From NCBI GenBank assembly GCA_964596695.1, contig CAZQVE010000001.1:62001-126000 (forward strand): a stretch of 64,000 nucleotides of DNA, given 5' to 3'. Both the position numbers and the translations under genes were made by a program. This DNA is from UBA2112 sp964596695. Its GTDB lineage: Bacteria; Patescibacteriota; Saccharimonadia; Saccharimonadales; Saccharimonadaceae. Of the stretch, positions 1 through 7,973 are shown piece by piece. How positions within the stretch are numbered: position 1 is the stretch's first letter; every line of letters starts with the position of its first letter. The notes under the pieces are model-generated. The model ran no database searches, was not told where the DNA came from, and worked only from the letters and a program-made list of their open reading frames with translations.

Positions 1-71
1 TTTGTAGTCTTTATTTCAAGTATATTGTTGAGTTAGTAAACATAAGATGTATGTTGAGTGAGAGGGGGCTT

Positions 72-106
72 AAAACCCTGGTGACAGCATGAGCCGCCAC
101 CAGGGT
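72..106 (-). terminator. Intrinsic terminator
   Basis: A 9-bp perfect stem (75-83 with 98-106) is followed on the minus strand by TTTT. It lies directly after the stop of the small membrane gene at 108-389. Confidence 0.75.
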
Positions 107-107
107 C

Positions 108-389
108 TTAGTGCTCGTCATCAAGCGGCCATTTCGTCCACTCGTTGACGAGGGTTGACTGCAGCTCGCCGGTTCGTCGATCTGCTGCCGCCATGGCATC
201 CGGGTCATTATGACCAAGAAACAGCAGGGCGAAAAGCGCGATCACGCCGACGATAAGTACAAGTACCAGCAGTAGTACGAAGAAGCCGAGCACCTTGCCG
301 ACGATTGTCAGACCCAGCAGCGCGCCGACAATGCACGCTACGCTGATAGCCGCGACAGTAAGGCGCTGGCGCATTGTTATGGGTGGCAT
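108..389 (-). CDS. Small two-helix membrane protein, unknown function
   Basis: A 93-residue protein. Two hydrophobic segments (about residues 11-30 and 33-58) are followed by a polar C-terminal tail of about 35 residues rich in Asp and Glu. The ATG is preceded by a good Shine-Dalgarno sequence (GAGAGGAT), so the first Met is used. No enzymatic motif is visible and I do not recognise a family. It ends in its own terminator and lies downstream of dnaJ on the same strand, 68 bases away, so it may be read from the dnaJ promoter as well. Confidence 0.65.
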   Translation of the reverse strand: MPPITMRQRLTVAAISVACIVGALLGLTIVGKVLGFFVLLLVLVLIVGVIALFALLFLGHNDPDAMAAADRRTGELQSTLVNEWTKWPLDDEH

Positions 390-457
390 ACCCTATCCTC
401 TCACTCACGTGAATGAATCACAGGAAAATCATAAACTAAAAATATTACTTCGTCAAT

Positions 458-1570
458 TTAGACCGAAAACAAACCGCGTTTTTTGGCACCGCTAAATTGT
501 TGCAGCAATTCTTTTTGCTGTTTGGTTAATTTGGTCGGCGTATCCACGACAATAGTAACGATATGAGGGCCGCGCGCATCTGTGCGTAGGTGTGGTACAC
601 CATGGTTCGACAGCTTGAAATCAGTACCGCTCTGCGTCCCAGCCGGCACTTTCATACGTACAGTGCCGTCAACCGTTTCCACATCGATCTCTACGCCAAG
701 TGCCGCGTCAACCATACTGACATGCTCTTCAGACAATATAATATCGGCTTCACGAGTGAACTTCTTGTGGGCTTTGACGCGTATATTTACATACAAATCA
801 CCGCGCCCACCGCCGCCAATGGCCTCGCCACGTTCGCGCAGCCGGATGGTCGCTCCATCATCGATGCCAGCAGGAATCTTGATGGTCATCGTTTGCTTAC
901 GCCGTTGCGTACCCTTGCCATGGCAAACGCTACAGATTTTTTCCGGAACTTTACCCCGACCCTTACAGTCAGGACATGTTGCCGCTTGCTGGATCTGACC
1001 AAAAATCGTGTTAACAACCTGTGTCTTCTGACCCGAGCCGCCACAAGTCGGACACGTCTTCATGCTATGACCCGGCTCAACTGTCGTGCCCTTGCAGTGC
1101 TCACATTCGTCGTCCATATCGAGCTCTATTTCGCGCTCGACGCCAAACACGGCTTCATCAAATTTCAACGTTATGCTGGTTTCAATATCGCGACCGCGCC
1201 GTGGACCCGTTGCCTGCTGCGCGCCGCCGCCAAAGAACTGACTGAAAATATCACCCAGATTTTCGCCGCCGAAATCAAAATGAACATTCTGACCGTTAAA
1301 TCCACCGAAACCGCCGCCGAAAGGATTGCCGCCGCCAGCTGCTCCACTCGCGCCGCCCACGCCGGCGTGACCGAACTGATCATAGCGCTGGCGCTTCTGC
1401 TGATCCTTGAGTACTTCGTAGGCTTCGTTAATTTCTTTGAACTTTGTCTCGTCACCGCCTTCTTTGTCCGGGTGGTGCTGAACAGCCTGCTTACGGAAAG
1501 CCTTCTTGATCTCATCAGCCGAGGCGTTTTTGCTGACGCCCAAAACTTCGTAATAATCACGTTTAGTCAT
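458..1570 (-). CDS. dnaJ: Chaperone DnaJ (Hsp40)
   Basis: Co-chaperone that stimulates the DnaK ATPase and delivers unfolded clients. The 370-residue protein has the full type I architecture: J domain with the HPD motif at residues 33-35, a Gly/Phe-rich linker (about 70-115), a zinc domain with four CxxC units (CEHC, CPTC, CPDC, CSVC, about 155-215) and the C-terminal client-binding domains. The first zinc unit is followed by KGTT rather than the usual GxG. The ATG has no Shine-Dalgarno sequence; a -10 box TACAAT (1578-1583) ends 7 bases upstream and the -35 TTGCAT (1601-1606) lies in the CIRCE spacer, so the mRNA is probably leaderless and HrcA-repressed. Confidence 0.97.
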   Translation of the reverse strand: MTKRDYYEVLGVSKNASADEIKKAFRKQAVQHHPDKEGGDETKFKEINEAYEVLKDQQKRQRYDQFGHAGVGGASGAAGGGNPFGGGFGGFNGQNVHFDFGGENLGDIFSQFFGGGAQQATGPRRGRDIETSITLKFDEAVFGVEREIELDMDDECEHCKGTTVEPGHSMKTCPTCGGSGQKTQVVNTIFGQIQQAATCPDCKGRGKVPEKICSVCHGKGTQRRKQTMTIKIPAGIDDGATIRLRERGEAIGGGGRGDLYVNIRVKAHKKFTREADIILSEEHVSMVDAALGVEIDVETVDGTVRMKVPAGTQSGTDFKLSNHGVPHLRTDARGPHIVTIVVDTPTKLTKQQKELLQQFSGAKKRGLFSV

Positions 1571-1577
1571 TGTTTTT

Positions 1578-1606
1578 ATTGTAGTAAACTAGCACTCAAT
1601 ATGCAA
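1578..1606 (-). promoter_or_regulatory. dnaJ promoter, overlapping CIRCE, leaderless type
   Basis: On the minus strand TTGCAT (1601-1606), 17-bp spacer, TACAAT (1578-1583), then 7 bases to the ATG at 1570. The -35 hexamer sits within the 9-bp CIRCE spacer. Confidence 0.75.
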
Positions 1607-1620
1607 GAGTGCTAGTTTAC
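1584..1620. promoter_or_regulatory. CIRCE operator upstream of dnaJ
   Basis: Perfect inverted repeat with 14-bp arms (1584-1597 and 1607-1620) and a 9-bp spacer. The core is CTAGCACTC-N9-GAGTGCTAG, one base per arm away from the consensus TTAGCACTC-N9-GAGTGCTAA; the arms extend symmetrically beyond the usual 9 bp. The binding site of HrcA, whose gene is at 31078-31785. Confidence 0.93.
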
Positions 1621-1640
1621 CGTAAGGCTCATTGTACTAG

Positions 1641-3422
1641 CTAAGCAGGGGTGGTTCGATAAATTACCCATCGGCGAACCAGCCATAGCATGCCTGAACC
1701 TCCGGCAATGGTAAAGCCGGTTATCATCATGATGGCAGCAAGCGGATCTTCGTGCGGGCTAGCGAGTGGAACCAAAGTCTCTCCGCTAGTCCTTGCCGGA
1801 TGATTGCCGCTTTGGATAGCCGATGCCAAGACTGCTGCCGAATACGCCGGGTCGCTACTGCCGCCCCCCGCCATCGCGCCAGATGCACCGGCATAGGACT
1901 TCGGACGAAAGCCGAAGTGGAGGTCTGGCGCGCCTGCCACGGCGGTATGTGATGCCGTCGCGTCACCGCTCAGCGGTATAATCGTTCCAGCCGCAGTGTC
2001 TATGCCGAAACTCCCCTCCCATGTACCGAAGACGTTGATATATAACACGCCAAACCAATCCGAAAGATCGAATTCACTCGTACTAATATTGGCTATATTG
2101 GCGCTAGCTGTCGCGTTGCCAGTCGTTGCGCTGCCACCCTTGGTATTACCCGCGACCGTCGCGTCACCCGATATCGAGCTAAGGTCAAGGTTGTTGGTAA
2201 TACTTGCGTTGTTGTTTATCGTATTCGTACTGCTTAGCGTCGTAGTATCGCTAATCACCCCGCTGCCGAGCGCAGCTGACGTCGCGCCAGGCGCATCGAC
2301 GATCATGCCCACCCACTTACCGAGCACATTGACGAATACCAGCAAGCTCTTAGCCGCGTCAACTTTGTGACCAGTCAGGTTGAGGATAGTCAGATTTGTT
2401 TGCGCCGTGCCCGTCTTGGCGCTACCAGCCGAAGTGTTGTTCTCAACAGTTGCCGTACCGCTCGTCGCATTCAGCTTGACGTTGTTGACTATCGATTGGT
2501 CGTCATTCGTTGTCATCGACAACGGCATGTTGAAATTTCCCTCTACCTGCGCGTTGCTTGCCAGCAGTTGCGGGATAAAGTCCGGCGAAACCAGAATGTC
2601 GCCGTTTAGATTGCCATAGATATTGATCGTACCGACAAATGATTTGTTCGCTGCGACAATGGTATTAATAAGATTCAGCACATCGGCTACCGTATTGGCA
2701 TCGCCGCTCGTCGCACTGCCGCCAGTCGTATTACCCCGAACCGACGCATCGCCGCTTTGCGCTTTCAATGTCTGATTATTGACGAGCTTGTTGTTGTTAT
2801 TGACGTTCGTGTTGCTGGATAAGTTTAGATTCTTATCAATCTTGGCGTTATCTATGTTCGGCCCGATCGTGATATCTCCAGTAATATCTCCATACAGATT
2901 GGTCGTAAAGCGTGCCACGCCGCTGTTTTCACCGCTACCGACAGTCGAATGAACACTATTGACGATTGTTGTGTCACCGGACGCGTTACCCGTGTGGGCA
3001 TCACCGGCGTACGTATTGCGGTGGACATCCGCACTACCGGACGACGCGTCGGAATTTAGGTTGTTCGTAATATCGGCATCAGTGTCATCGCTGGTCGTTG
3101 CTGACACATCAGTATTCTCTGTAACGGTGGCTTGTGACGGATCGGGTGCCGTAGTCGTAGCGGCTGGAGTCGTCTCAGGAGTAGCCGTTGGCGACGGCGA
3201 CGGTGAAGATGGCGCAACCGTTGTCCGAACATATTTGCCCCGTGCGGGATCCCAGTGCCAGTTTTTGTTGTCCCAATGATGGGTTTCCGGGTTGTACGTA
3301 TAATTGCCACGTTTGATGGGTGCGTCGTCAGCCGCGGCAATTGACAATGGCGTGCCGGTCGCGATTACTACAACAATAAGGTACAGCGCGGTTTTCTGTA
3401 ATAAGTGCCTGAATGTCTGCAT
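1641..3422 (-). CDS. Exported repeat protein with C-terminal membrane anchor
   Basis: A 593-residue protein from the ATG at 3420-3422, chosen because AAGGAGAC precedes it; the longer reading frame to 3488 lacks a ribosome site. It has a signal peptide (MQTFRHLLQKTALYLIVVV...), a short Trp-rich segment (HHWDNKNWHWDP), a Pro/Thr/Ser-rich stretch, then about four repeats of roughly 85-100 residues. Each carries a signature of the form SGDAxVxxNTxGGSAxTGxA and an aromatic segment such as YINVFGTWEGSF. Near the C terminus is one transmembrane helix with a basic tail (VRRWVIYR). The same signature occurs in 3500-4087. I know no named family; the repeats look suited to a beta-solenoid. Likely a surface protein. 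Confidence 0.8.
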   Translation of the reverse strand: MQTFRHLLQKTALYLIVVVIATGTPLSIAAADDAPIKRGNYTYNPETHHWDNKNWHWDPARGKYVRTTVAPSSPSPSPTATPETTPAATTTAPDPSQATVTENTDVSATTSDDTDADITNNLNSDASSGSADVHRNTYAGDAHTGNASGDTTIVNSVHSTVGSGENSGVARFTTNLYGDITGDITIGPNIDNAKIDKNLNLSSNTNVNNNNKLVNNQTLKAQSGDASVRGNTTGGSATSGDANTVADVLNLINTIVAANKSFVGTINIYGNLNGDILVSPDFIPQLLASNAQVEGNFNMPLSMTTNDDQSIVNNVKLNATSGTATVENNTSAGSAKTGTAQTNLTILNLTGHKVDAAKSLLVFVNVLGKWVGMIVDAPGATSAALGSGVISDTTTLSSTNTINNNASITNNLDLSSISGDATVAGNTKGGSATTGNATASANIANISTSEFDLSDWFGVLYINVFGTWEGSFGIDTAAGTIIPLSGDATASHTAVAGAPDLHFGFRPKSYAGASGAMAGGGSSDPAYSAAVLASAIQSGNHPARTSGETLVPLASPHEDPLAAIMMITGFTIAGGSGMLWLVRRWVIYRTTPA

Positions 3423-3499
3423 GCCGTCTCCTTTTGCCGATTGACGCGAATAAATAATATCTTGGCGGGGAGAGCGAACTCTCCCCATGACCCATATCT

Positions 3500-4087
3500 C
3501 TAGTTGGATACGCTCAGGTTAACAGTTTGTGAATTACTATTAGATGCGTCGCCAGTAATAGCGCTACCACCGGTCGTGTTGCCACTGACTCGGGCGTTAC
3601 CAGAGTGAGCATCTTGGAAGTTGGTGTTAGTAACACGCAGGTCATTGTCGTTCGAAACCCTTACATACGTGTGGTCATTGAACGAAACGCTGTTGCGTGA
3701 TCCCGGACCAGTCGTGTCGATGCTGGCAGAGTTTGCACCGCTACCACCAAACATGCCAGATAGACCAAGACCGCCACCGTTATTCACGGACGCCGAAACG
3801 TTTGAGCTGTTGGAGTTGTGAGCTGACCCTGTTTCGGCACCTCCGGCTGTCGTATTAAAGAACGAGCTCGCGTCACCCGATCTAGCATCTTGCGAGTTGA
3901 AGCTAGACGCGTTTAGGTCGTTATCGTTGTCCAGAGTAGCGGTGTGCCTATTGTTCGACGAAATGTGGTTGTACGACCACGGTCCAGTGTTTCCAATGGT
4001 TCCGCTGGTCGCGCCGGCGAACCCCGCGAGCCCAACCACTAAACCGAGCGACATCACTGCGGCCCCTGCTGACTTTACTATTTTCAT
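3500..4087 (-). CDS. Exported repeat protein sharing the SGDA/GGSA signature
   Basis: A 195-residue protein with start at the ATG 4085-4087, preceded by AAGGAGGGAC; upstream in-frame Met codons have no such site. Signal peptide MKIVKSAGAAVMSLGLVVG ending near GFAGA. The mature part carries two copies of the signature seen in the neighbouring gene (SGDASSFFNTTAGGAETGSA and SGNARVSGNTTGGSAITGDA), each preceded by an Asn-rich NDNDL segment. No membrane anchor is visible, so it may be secreted or may assemble with the anchored neighbour. The stop of this gene is 77 bases before the start of 1641-3422, suggesting one transcript. Confidence 0.78.
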   Translation of the reverse strand: MKIVKSAGAAVMSLGLVVGLAGFAGATSGTIGNTGPWSYNHISSNNRHTATLDNDNDLNASSFNSQDARSGDASSFFNTTAGGAETGSAHNSNSSNVSASVNNGGGLGLSGMFGGSGANSASIDTTGPGSRNSVSFNDHTYVRVSNDNDLRVTNTNFQDAHSGNARVSGNTTGGSAITGDASNSNSQTVNLSVSN

Positions 4088-4186
4088 ATTTGTCCCTCCT
4101 TGTGGGTTAATAATGTTGACTTCGGGTGTTCGCCCGAGCCCGATCGCAGCCGAACGGCTGCAACCGGACACGGCCGACCACACGGT

Positions 4187-4699
4187 CTATGGCGAGCGAT
4201 AGTTTTGATTGATCCTGACGTTATTACTCATGACCTGCATATTGGTTGAGACGCTTGAGGTGTTTGAATTGGTCGAATTACCGCTAACCGTTACGTTGAG
4301 GCTCGTCGTTCCGTTTTCCGTACGGATCGTTTTATGTACTGACCCATTCTGGGGTAGTTTTACCTGCTGGCCATTTACTTTGACGTTAGTCGACGGCTCG
4401 CCATTTGGTGAAACTGTGTTGGTAACTGTTTGCGACGTTTGGGTACCAGCTACGACTTCCGGCGTATCAGTCGTAACCTGCAGTGATGTCGTCTTATGTT
4501 TGGCGGTATCGTCGATAATTTTCGCGTCCGCCGCCGAGAAATGTCGAGTAACCATAAGTGCCGATGTAGTCACGACAACTAACATTGCTGCCATTCCGAA
4601 TACGAACACCCGACGCTTAGCGACAAATACTTTTACGGCAGTCGGGTGAGGTATTACTTTCGCAATATACTTCATGGCTGGCTCTAAATAATCTCGCAT
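4187..4699 (-). CDS. Membrane-anchored exported protein, Asn/Thr/Ser-rich
   Basis: A 170-residue protein. Basic N-terminal region followed by one long transmembrane segment (about 31-52, VFVFGMAAMLVVVTTSALMV), then an extracytoplasmic part rich in Asn, Thr, Ser and Val, ending in NNVRINQNYRSP. GGGAAG precedes the first ATG by five bases. First gene of the presumed three-gene minus-strand unit 4699 to 1641. It lacks the full SGDA signature but has similar composition. Function unknown; a surface role is inferred from context. Confidence 0.7.
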   Translation of the reverse strand: MRDYLEPAMKYIAKVIPHPTAVKVFVAKRRVFVFGMAAMLVVVTTSALMVTRHFSAADAKIIDDTAKHKTTSLQVTTDTPEVVAGTQTSQTVTNTVSPNGEPSTNVKVNGQQVKLPQNGSVHKTIRTENGTTSLNVTVSGNSTNSNTSSVSTNMQVMSNNVRINQNYRSP

Positions 4700-4857
4700 A
4701 CATACTTCCCTTATAACTTGTTACTTGTCCGTGGACATTCGTTTTGAATACTTTTAGTGTAAAGATATTTCTGAGTTTTTTTTGTTAAAAAAATTACAGC
4801 TATCACACATTTTCTCTGTAATTTCAATATGCTTATGGATATAATAAATTTTGAATA

Positions 4858-4887
4858 TTGTCATATATATTTTCCTATGCATAGAAT
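4858..4887 (+). promoter_or_regulatory. Promoter for the sortase operon
   Basis: TTGTCA (4858-4863), 18-bp spacer, TAGAAT (4882-4887), within an AT-rich intergenic region 4700-4924 between divergent surface-protein units. The rest of that interval shows only A/T tracts. Confidence 0.55.
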
Positions 4888-4924
4888 GAGAAGACATCTA
4901 AAATTAATTCGAAGGGAGATTTAG

Positions 4925-5440
4925 GTGAAAAAACTATTACAAATCATAACGGCCGTCCTGATTGGTTCGGCATCGATCGGCGGACTCGCAAGCGCCGATA
5001 CATGCGACAATATATCAATTACCGGAACCGGTCCGGGCAGTAGTAATTCCATCGACTGTACTGACATCACTGACATTACCTACACCTGTACTAATGGCGT
5101 CCTTACTCTCAACTACACGAACCAAGATGGCTCGACCGGAGACGCGACCGTCGACTTTAATACGGATGCCGGCGCTGCGGTTTCTGGCACCGTCACCAAC
5201 GATAACAATACGACGACAGATCTTAGCACCGCCTGCGGTCCGGTTGCCGCTCCGGTTACGCCAGGAAAGGGCTCACTTAATCCGGGCGGTGGCATGGGTG
5301 CCTTCATGCCAACGGTTCTGCCCTACACAGGCGACATGCCAGTACTACCAATCATCATCGGTAGCTTGGTTGCTGCCGCTGGCATCGTTGTCGCATCTCG
5401 CATAGCCATGGCGATAGTACGGCATCGTAATCTGAAGTAG
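4925..5440 (+). CDS. Sortase substrate with LPYTG sorting signal
   Basis: A 171-residue protein starting at GTG 4925, preceded by GAAGGGAG. It has a signal peptide (residues 1-24, cleavage after ASA), a Cys-containing Thr/Asn-rich mature part with cysteines near residues 27, 45, 55 and 104, a Pro/Gly-rich linker, and the canonical C-terminal sorting signal: LPYTG at 132-136, a hydrophobic stretch 140-160 and the basic tail RHRNLK. Sortases cleave between Thr and Gly and attach the protein to the envelope. It is 5 bases upstream of the sortase gene, so the pair is very likely dedicated. Confidence 0.85.
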   Translation: MKKLLQIITAVLIGSASIGGLASADTCDNISITGTGPGSSNSIDCTDITDITYTCTNGVLTLNYTNQDGSTGDATVDFNTDAGAAVSGTVTNDNNTTTDLSTACGPVAAPVTPGKGSLNPGGGMGAFMPTVLPYTGDMPVLPIIIGSLVAAAGIVVASRIAMAIVRHRNLK

Positions 5441-5445
5441 GGTTC

Positions 5446-6051
5446 ATGATGATACTGCAAAAAATCCGTTTTTTCAGCAGTGTCGTCCTGGCTTACGCCC
5501 TGACAATTGGGGCGATTGGAGCATTGCTCTACTCGTCCCATTTGTTTGGTCCACCCGTATGGGCCGTTCAGCCGCCCGCCGTTCACCAACACACGATCAA
5601 ACCGACGGCTGTCACACCGGCAACTATTTCTGGTATACCGAGCAGAATCGTCATCACAGCGGCCGGTATCGACCTCCCGGTAGACAAAGGAACGTACGAC
5701 GCAAAAAGCGGCACCTGGACACTCAGCCCGACACATGCTGAGTTTGCCATTATGACTATGCCCGCCAATAACGACGCCGGCACGACGTTTATTTATGGCC
5801 ACGGCACCGACGCCGTATTCGGTAAAATCGGAGACAGCCCGCCGCCAACCGGTACGGTCGCTCAGCTTTATACGGAAGACGGCCATGTATTTACTTACAC
5901 GCTTGAGAGCGTTCGTAATTTGCGACCGACAGATACGTCCATACTCGCCGACACCACGAGCGGGCAGCCGCGGCTGGTTGTCCAGACATGCACCGGTGCA
6001 TTCAGCCAGTGGCGAACAATGTTCATGTTTGCGTATAAGGATGTCCAGTAA
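5446..6051 (+). CDS. Sortase (cysteine transpeptidase)
   Basis: A 201-residue membrane-anchored transpeptidase. One N-terminal transmembrane segment (about 9-31), then the sortase beta-barrel. The catalytic triad is visible: His119 in YGHGTDAVF, Cys182 in the TCTG motif and Arg190 in QWR. Length and the short HG(T) and TCTG motifs resemble class D/E/F-type sortases rather than the large SrtB. The substrate encoded immediately upstream carries LPYTG; the downstream gene starts on the stop codon of this one (TAATG), so translation is coupled. Confidence 0.9.
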   Translation: MMILQKIRFFSSVVLAYALTIGAIGALLYSSHLFGPPVWAVQPPAVHQHTIKPTAVTPATISGIPSRIVITAAGIDLPVDKGTYDAKSGTWTLSPTHAEFAIMTMPANNDAGTTFIYGHGTDAVFGKIGDSPPPTGTVAQLYTEDGHVFTYTLESVRNLRPTDTSILADTTSGQPRLVVQTCTGAFSQWRTMFMFAYKDVQ

Positions 6052-6644
6052 TGGAAGCAATCTTCATCATCACGGTCGGCTGTATCCTAGCTGCGGCAAC
6101 AGTATTCATGCTCGCTGGCATCATACTGCGCGACATCGCCGTTATCCGACAAGAAGCCAAATACGGACGACCGGAAATCAGCCGCGACCTTATGGAAACA
6201 CCCCGAACGCTCCGTGACTTGTGGCGACTCTACCGCCATGTGGTCGCAGCACCATTCGACGACGCGCGATCCGGATTTGGTGTTTCATTACAAACTGGCT
6301 CGCCCGTCAGCTGGCGGCACTGGGTATATGTAGGCTTCCGCGGCTGGGTGCGTCTCGCCAATTTTCTTGCGTTCGTCTATGCCGCGTATGTGGCGTTCGC
6401 CCTCTATGAGCCGACATTATTTATCAGCTACCTGGGCGCGTTCGGCGTTTATCTGCTGATGGCAATTTGGCAATACCGCTACTTTTCCTGGCGGCAAAAA
6501 ATAGGCTATACGCTTTTGGCGCCAGTATCGCTCGGCTACTTTATGTGGCTTTTGCCGCTGCGACGAACGCGTCGAACAATGGCTTCCACTTCGCCGGAGA
6601 GTTCATGGCAACCAACGATTCCGGGTGCGGTTGGACACCAATGA
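6051..6644 (+). CDS. Multi-pass membrane protein of the sortase operon
   Basis: A 197-residue protein. Its start overlaps the sortase stop by one base. One N-terminal hydrophobic segment (2-27), a polar region of about 75 residues, then three hydrophobic segments between about 100 and 170. No recognised domain. The last 104 bases overlap the 3' end of the convergent amidotransferase gene 6541-7284. Position suggests a partner in sorting or anchoring, but this is inference only. Confidence 0.65.
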   Translation: MEAIFIITVGCILAAATVFMLAGIILRDIAVIRQEAKYGRPEISRDLMETPRTLRDLWRLYRHVVAAPFDDARSGFGVSLQTGSPVSWRHWVYVGFRGWVRLANFLAFVYAAYVAFALYEPTLFISYLGAFGVYLLMAIWQYRYFSWRQKIGYTLLAPVSLGYFMWLLPLRRTRRTMASTSPESSWQPTIPGAVGHQ

Positions 6645-7284
6645 CAAACCTCTCGCGCATGTCTTCGATACCCTCTATAATGCCGTCGCTAGCCTCGGCA
6701 TTCACCGTAAGACCTCGGCCGAGATTCTTGATCGCCTGATGATGGTGAGTATTTGATTTGATCTTTGTCGTATGCAAAATCTGCGCTAGTTTTGACCCTG
6801 GAACAATCGAAAGTTCATGCGCCAAATGTTGAAAATCCTCAGCAATCAGCCTCCCCTCGTGCATGGTCGCCGTCGGAACCTCTTTGGCAATATCTTGGTA
6901 CAACGTTCCGCCGCGCACGACGTTCAGTAACTGCATACCGCGACAGATTGCGAGCACTGGAATATGCGCCGCTATCGCCCGCCTCATTAGTTCTCCCTCG
7001 AACGTGTCACGCGGCTCATCAATACCTCGATCCTCGATATCATGCGGTGTCTCGCCGTAAAGTTTCGGCGATACGTCGTTGCCGCCAGAAAACAGCACGC
7101 CGTCCAACCGTCGTAGTATCTCTTTTATGTCGTCTGTGTTTTTACCGATCGGCAGTATTACCGGTGTACCACCTGCGGCAACGACTGCTTCGGCATAGGT
7201 ATGCATTTGCCCGTAGGTAAAGGGATAATAAGGAAACTCATGATTATAGATAGTGCCAGCAGTTATTCCGATGAGCGGTTTCAT
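6541..7284 (-). CDS. Class I glutamine amidotransferase, PuuD-like (peptidase C26)
   Basis: A 247-residue hydrolase of the gamma-glutamyl-gamma-aminobutyrate hydrolase type. Seen: GITAG at the N terminus, VLFSGGNDVSP, catalytic Cys114 in the nucleophile elbow AICRGMQ, NTHHHQAI and the His-Glu pair in GVQPHPESL. Family members hydrolyse gamma-glutamyl amides; the exact substrate cannot be read from sequence. The ATG has no Shine-Dalgarno; TATACT (minus strand, 7291-7296) ends 6 bases upstream, suggesting a leaderless message. Next to another amidotransferase on the same strand. Confidence 0.88.
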   Translation of the reverse strand: MKPLIGITAGTIYNHEFPYYPFTYGQMHTYAEAVVAAGGTPVILPIGKNTDDIKEILRRLDGVLFSGGNDVSPKLYGETPHDIEDRGIDEPRDTFEGELMRRAIAAHIPVLAICRGMQLLNVVRGGTLYQDIAKEVPTATMHEGRLIAEDFQHLAHELSIVPGSKLAQILHTTKIKSNTHHHQAIKNLGRGLTVNAEASDGIIEGIEDMRERFVIGVQPHPESLVAMNSPAKWKPLFDAFVAAAKAT

Positions 7285-7290
7285 GGTACG

Positions 7291-7296
7291 AGTATA
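7291..7296 (-). promoter_or_regulatory. -10 box, leaderless-type start of PuuD-like gene
   Basis: TATACT on the minus strand, 6 bases before the ATG at 7284. No convincing -35 hexamer at the usual distance. Confidence 0.5.
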
Positions 7297-7306
7297 TCAC
7301 CGCAGG

Positions 7307-7900
7307 CTACTCTGCTCGGTAACTCAGTAGCCCGTCTATCAATGTCTGGATACGCTCGGCAGCAAATGTTACCGAACCCATTTCGGGATGGAACTGCACG
7401 CCCAGAAGCGGTTTTTGCTTGTGAATCATCATTTCCGTGAAATTCGGCGTTGTCGATGAAATCGCCAACGTTTCGAAACGAGCGTCAGTTTCAAAGATCG
7501 CTCGGGTGTGGTTTTTGAAAACTTCTAACTCAGCCGGAAAGCCAAATAATTCCTGACCCCTTTTGCTGACTGTAATTAGTTTGTCACCACTCTGTGGCTC
7601 ATCCATGAGCGGTACGGCCTGCTCGATGGCGACGTGCATGAGCTGCATGCCTATGCAAATCCCGAGTATCGGAAACGGTGCGAGTCGTATAAGCTCCAGT
7701 TCCTGTGCGTACTCTTGCAAGAGCCTCACCGGATCGTCGTACCACCAACCACCCGACAAAATCGCAATGTCAAAATCACCTGGCGTAATCGTAGCAATTT
7801 CGGTGTGCCGTATCGGTGTCACGCTGTGACCAGTCGCGCGCACGACAGTTTGCAGCTTGAACCATGTGTCACTATCATTATTTACAAGCAGTATGTTCAT
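7307..7900 (-). CDS. Class I glutamine amidotransferase-like protein
   Basis: A 197-residue single-domain GATase from the ATG at 7898-7900. Nucleophile Cys82 in GICIGMQ and the His-Glu dyad in GVQFHPEMG complete a class I triad; ILSGGWWYDDP is the oxyanion-strand region. The size matches a glutaminase subunit (as in TrpG/PabA or GMP synthase) without a fused synthase, and no partner gene is adjacent. TATAGT on the minus strand (7909-7914) lies 8 bases upstream of this ATG and only 2 from the alternative ATG at 7906, which favours the shorter start and a leaderless mRNA. Confidence 0.8.
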   Translation of the reverse strand: MNILLVNNDSDTWFKLQTVVRATGHSVTPIRHTEIATITPGDFDIAILSGGWWYDDPVRLLQEYAQELELIRLAPFPILGICIGMQLMHVAIEQAVPLMDEPQSGDKLITVSKRGQELFGFPAELEVFKNHTRAIFETDARFETLAISSTTPNFTEMMIHKQKPLLGVQFHPEMGSVTFAAERIQTLIDGLLSYRAE

Positions 7901-7973
7901 TCGCATTTACTATACATCAATCCCGAGACAATTACAGCTTGTTCGTATCGCTTGTGGTTAATATGTGCCGGAA

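Noticed and set aside
590..1615. 341-codon open frame on the plus strand
   Set aside because: Antisense to dnaJ, whose domains are unmistakable; no ribosome site or protein pattern.
4700..4857. Gene or RNA in the AT-rich interval
   Set aside because: No frame or stable structure seen; only A/T tracts upstream of the sortase-operon promoter.
5323..6060. 245-codon open frame on the minus strand
   Set aside because: Antisense to the sortase, whose catalytic residues are intact; composition is unlike a protein.
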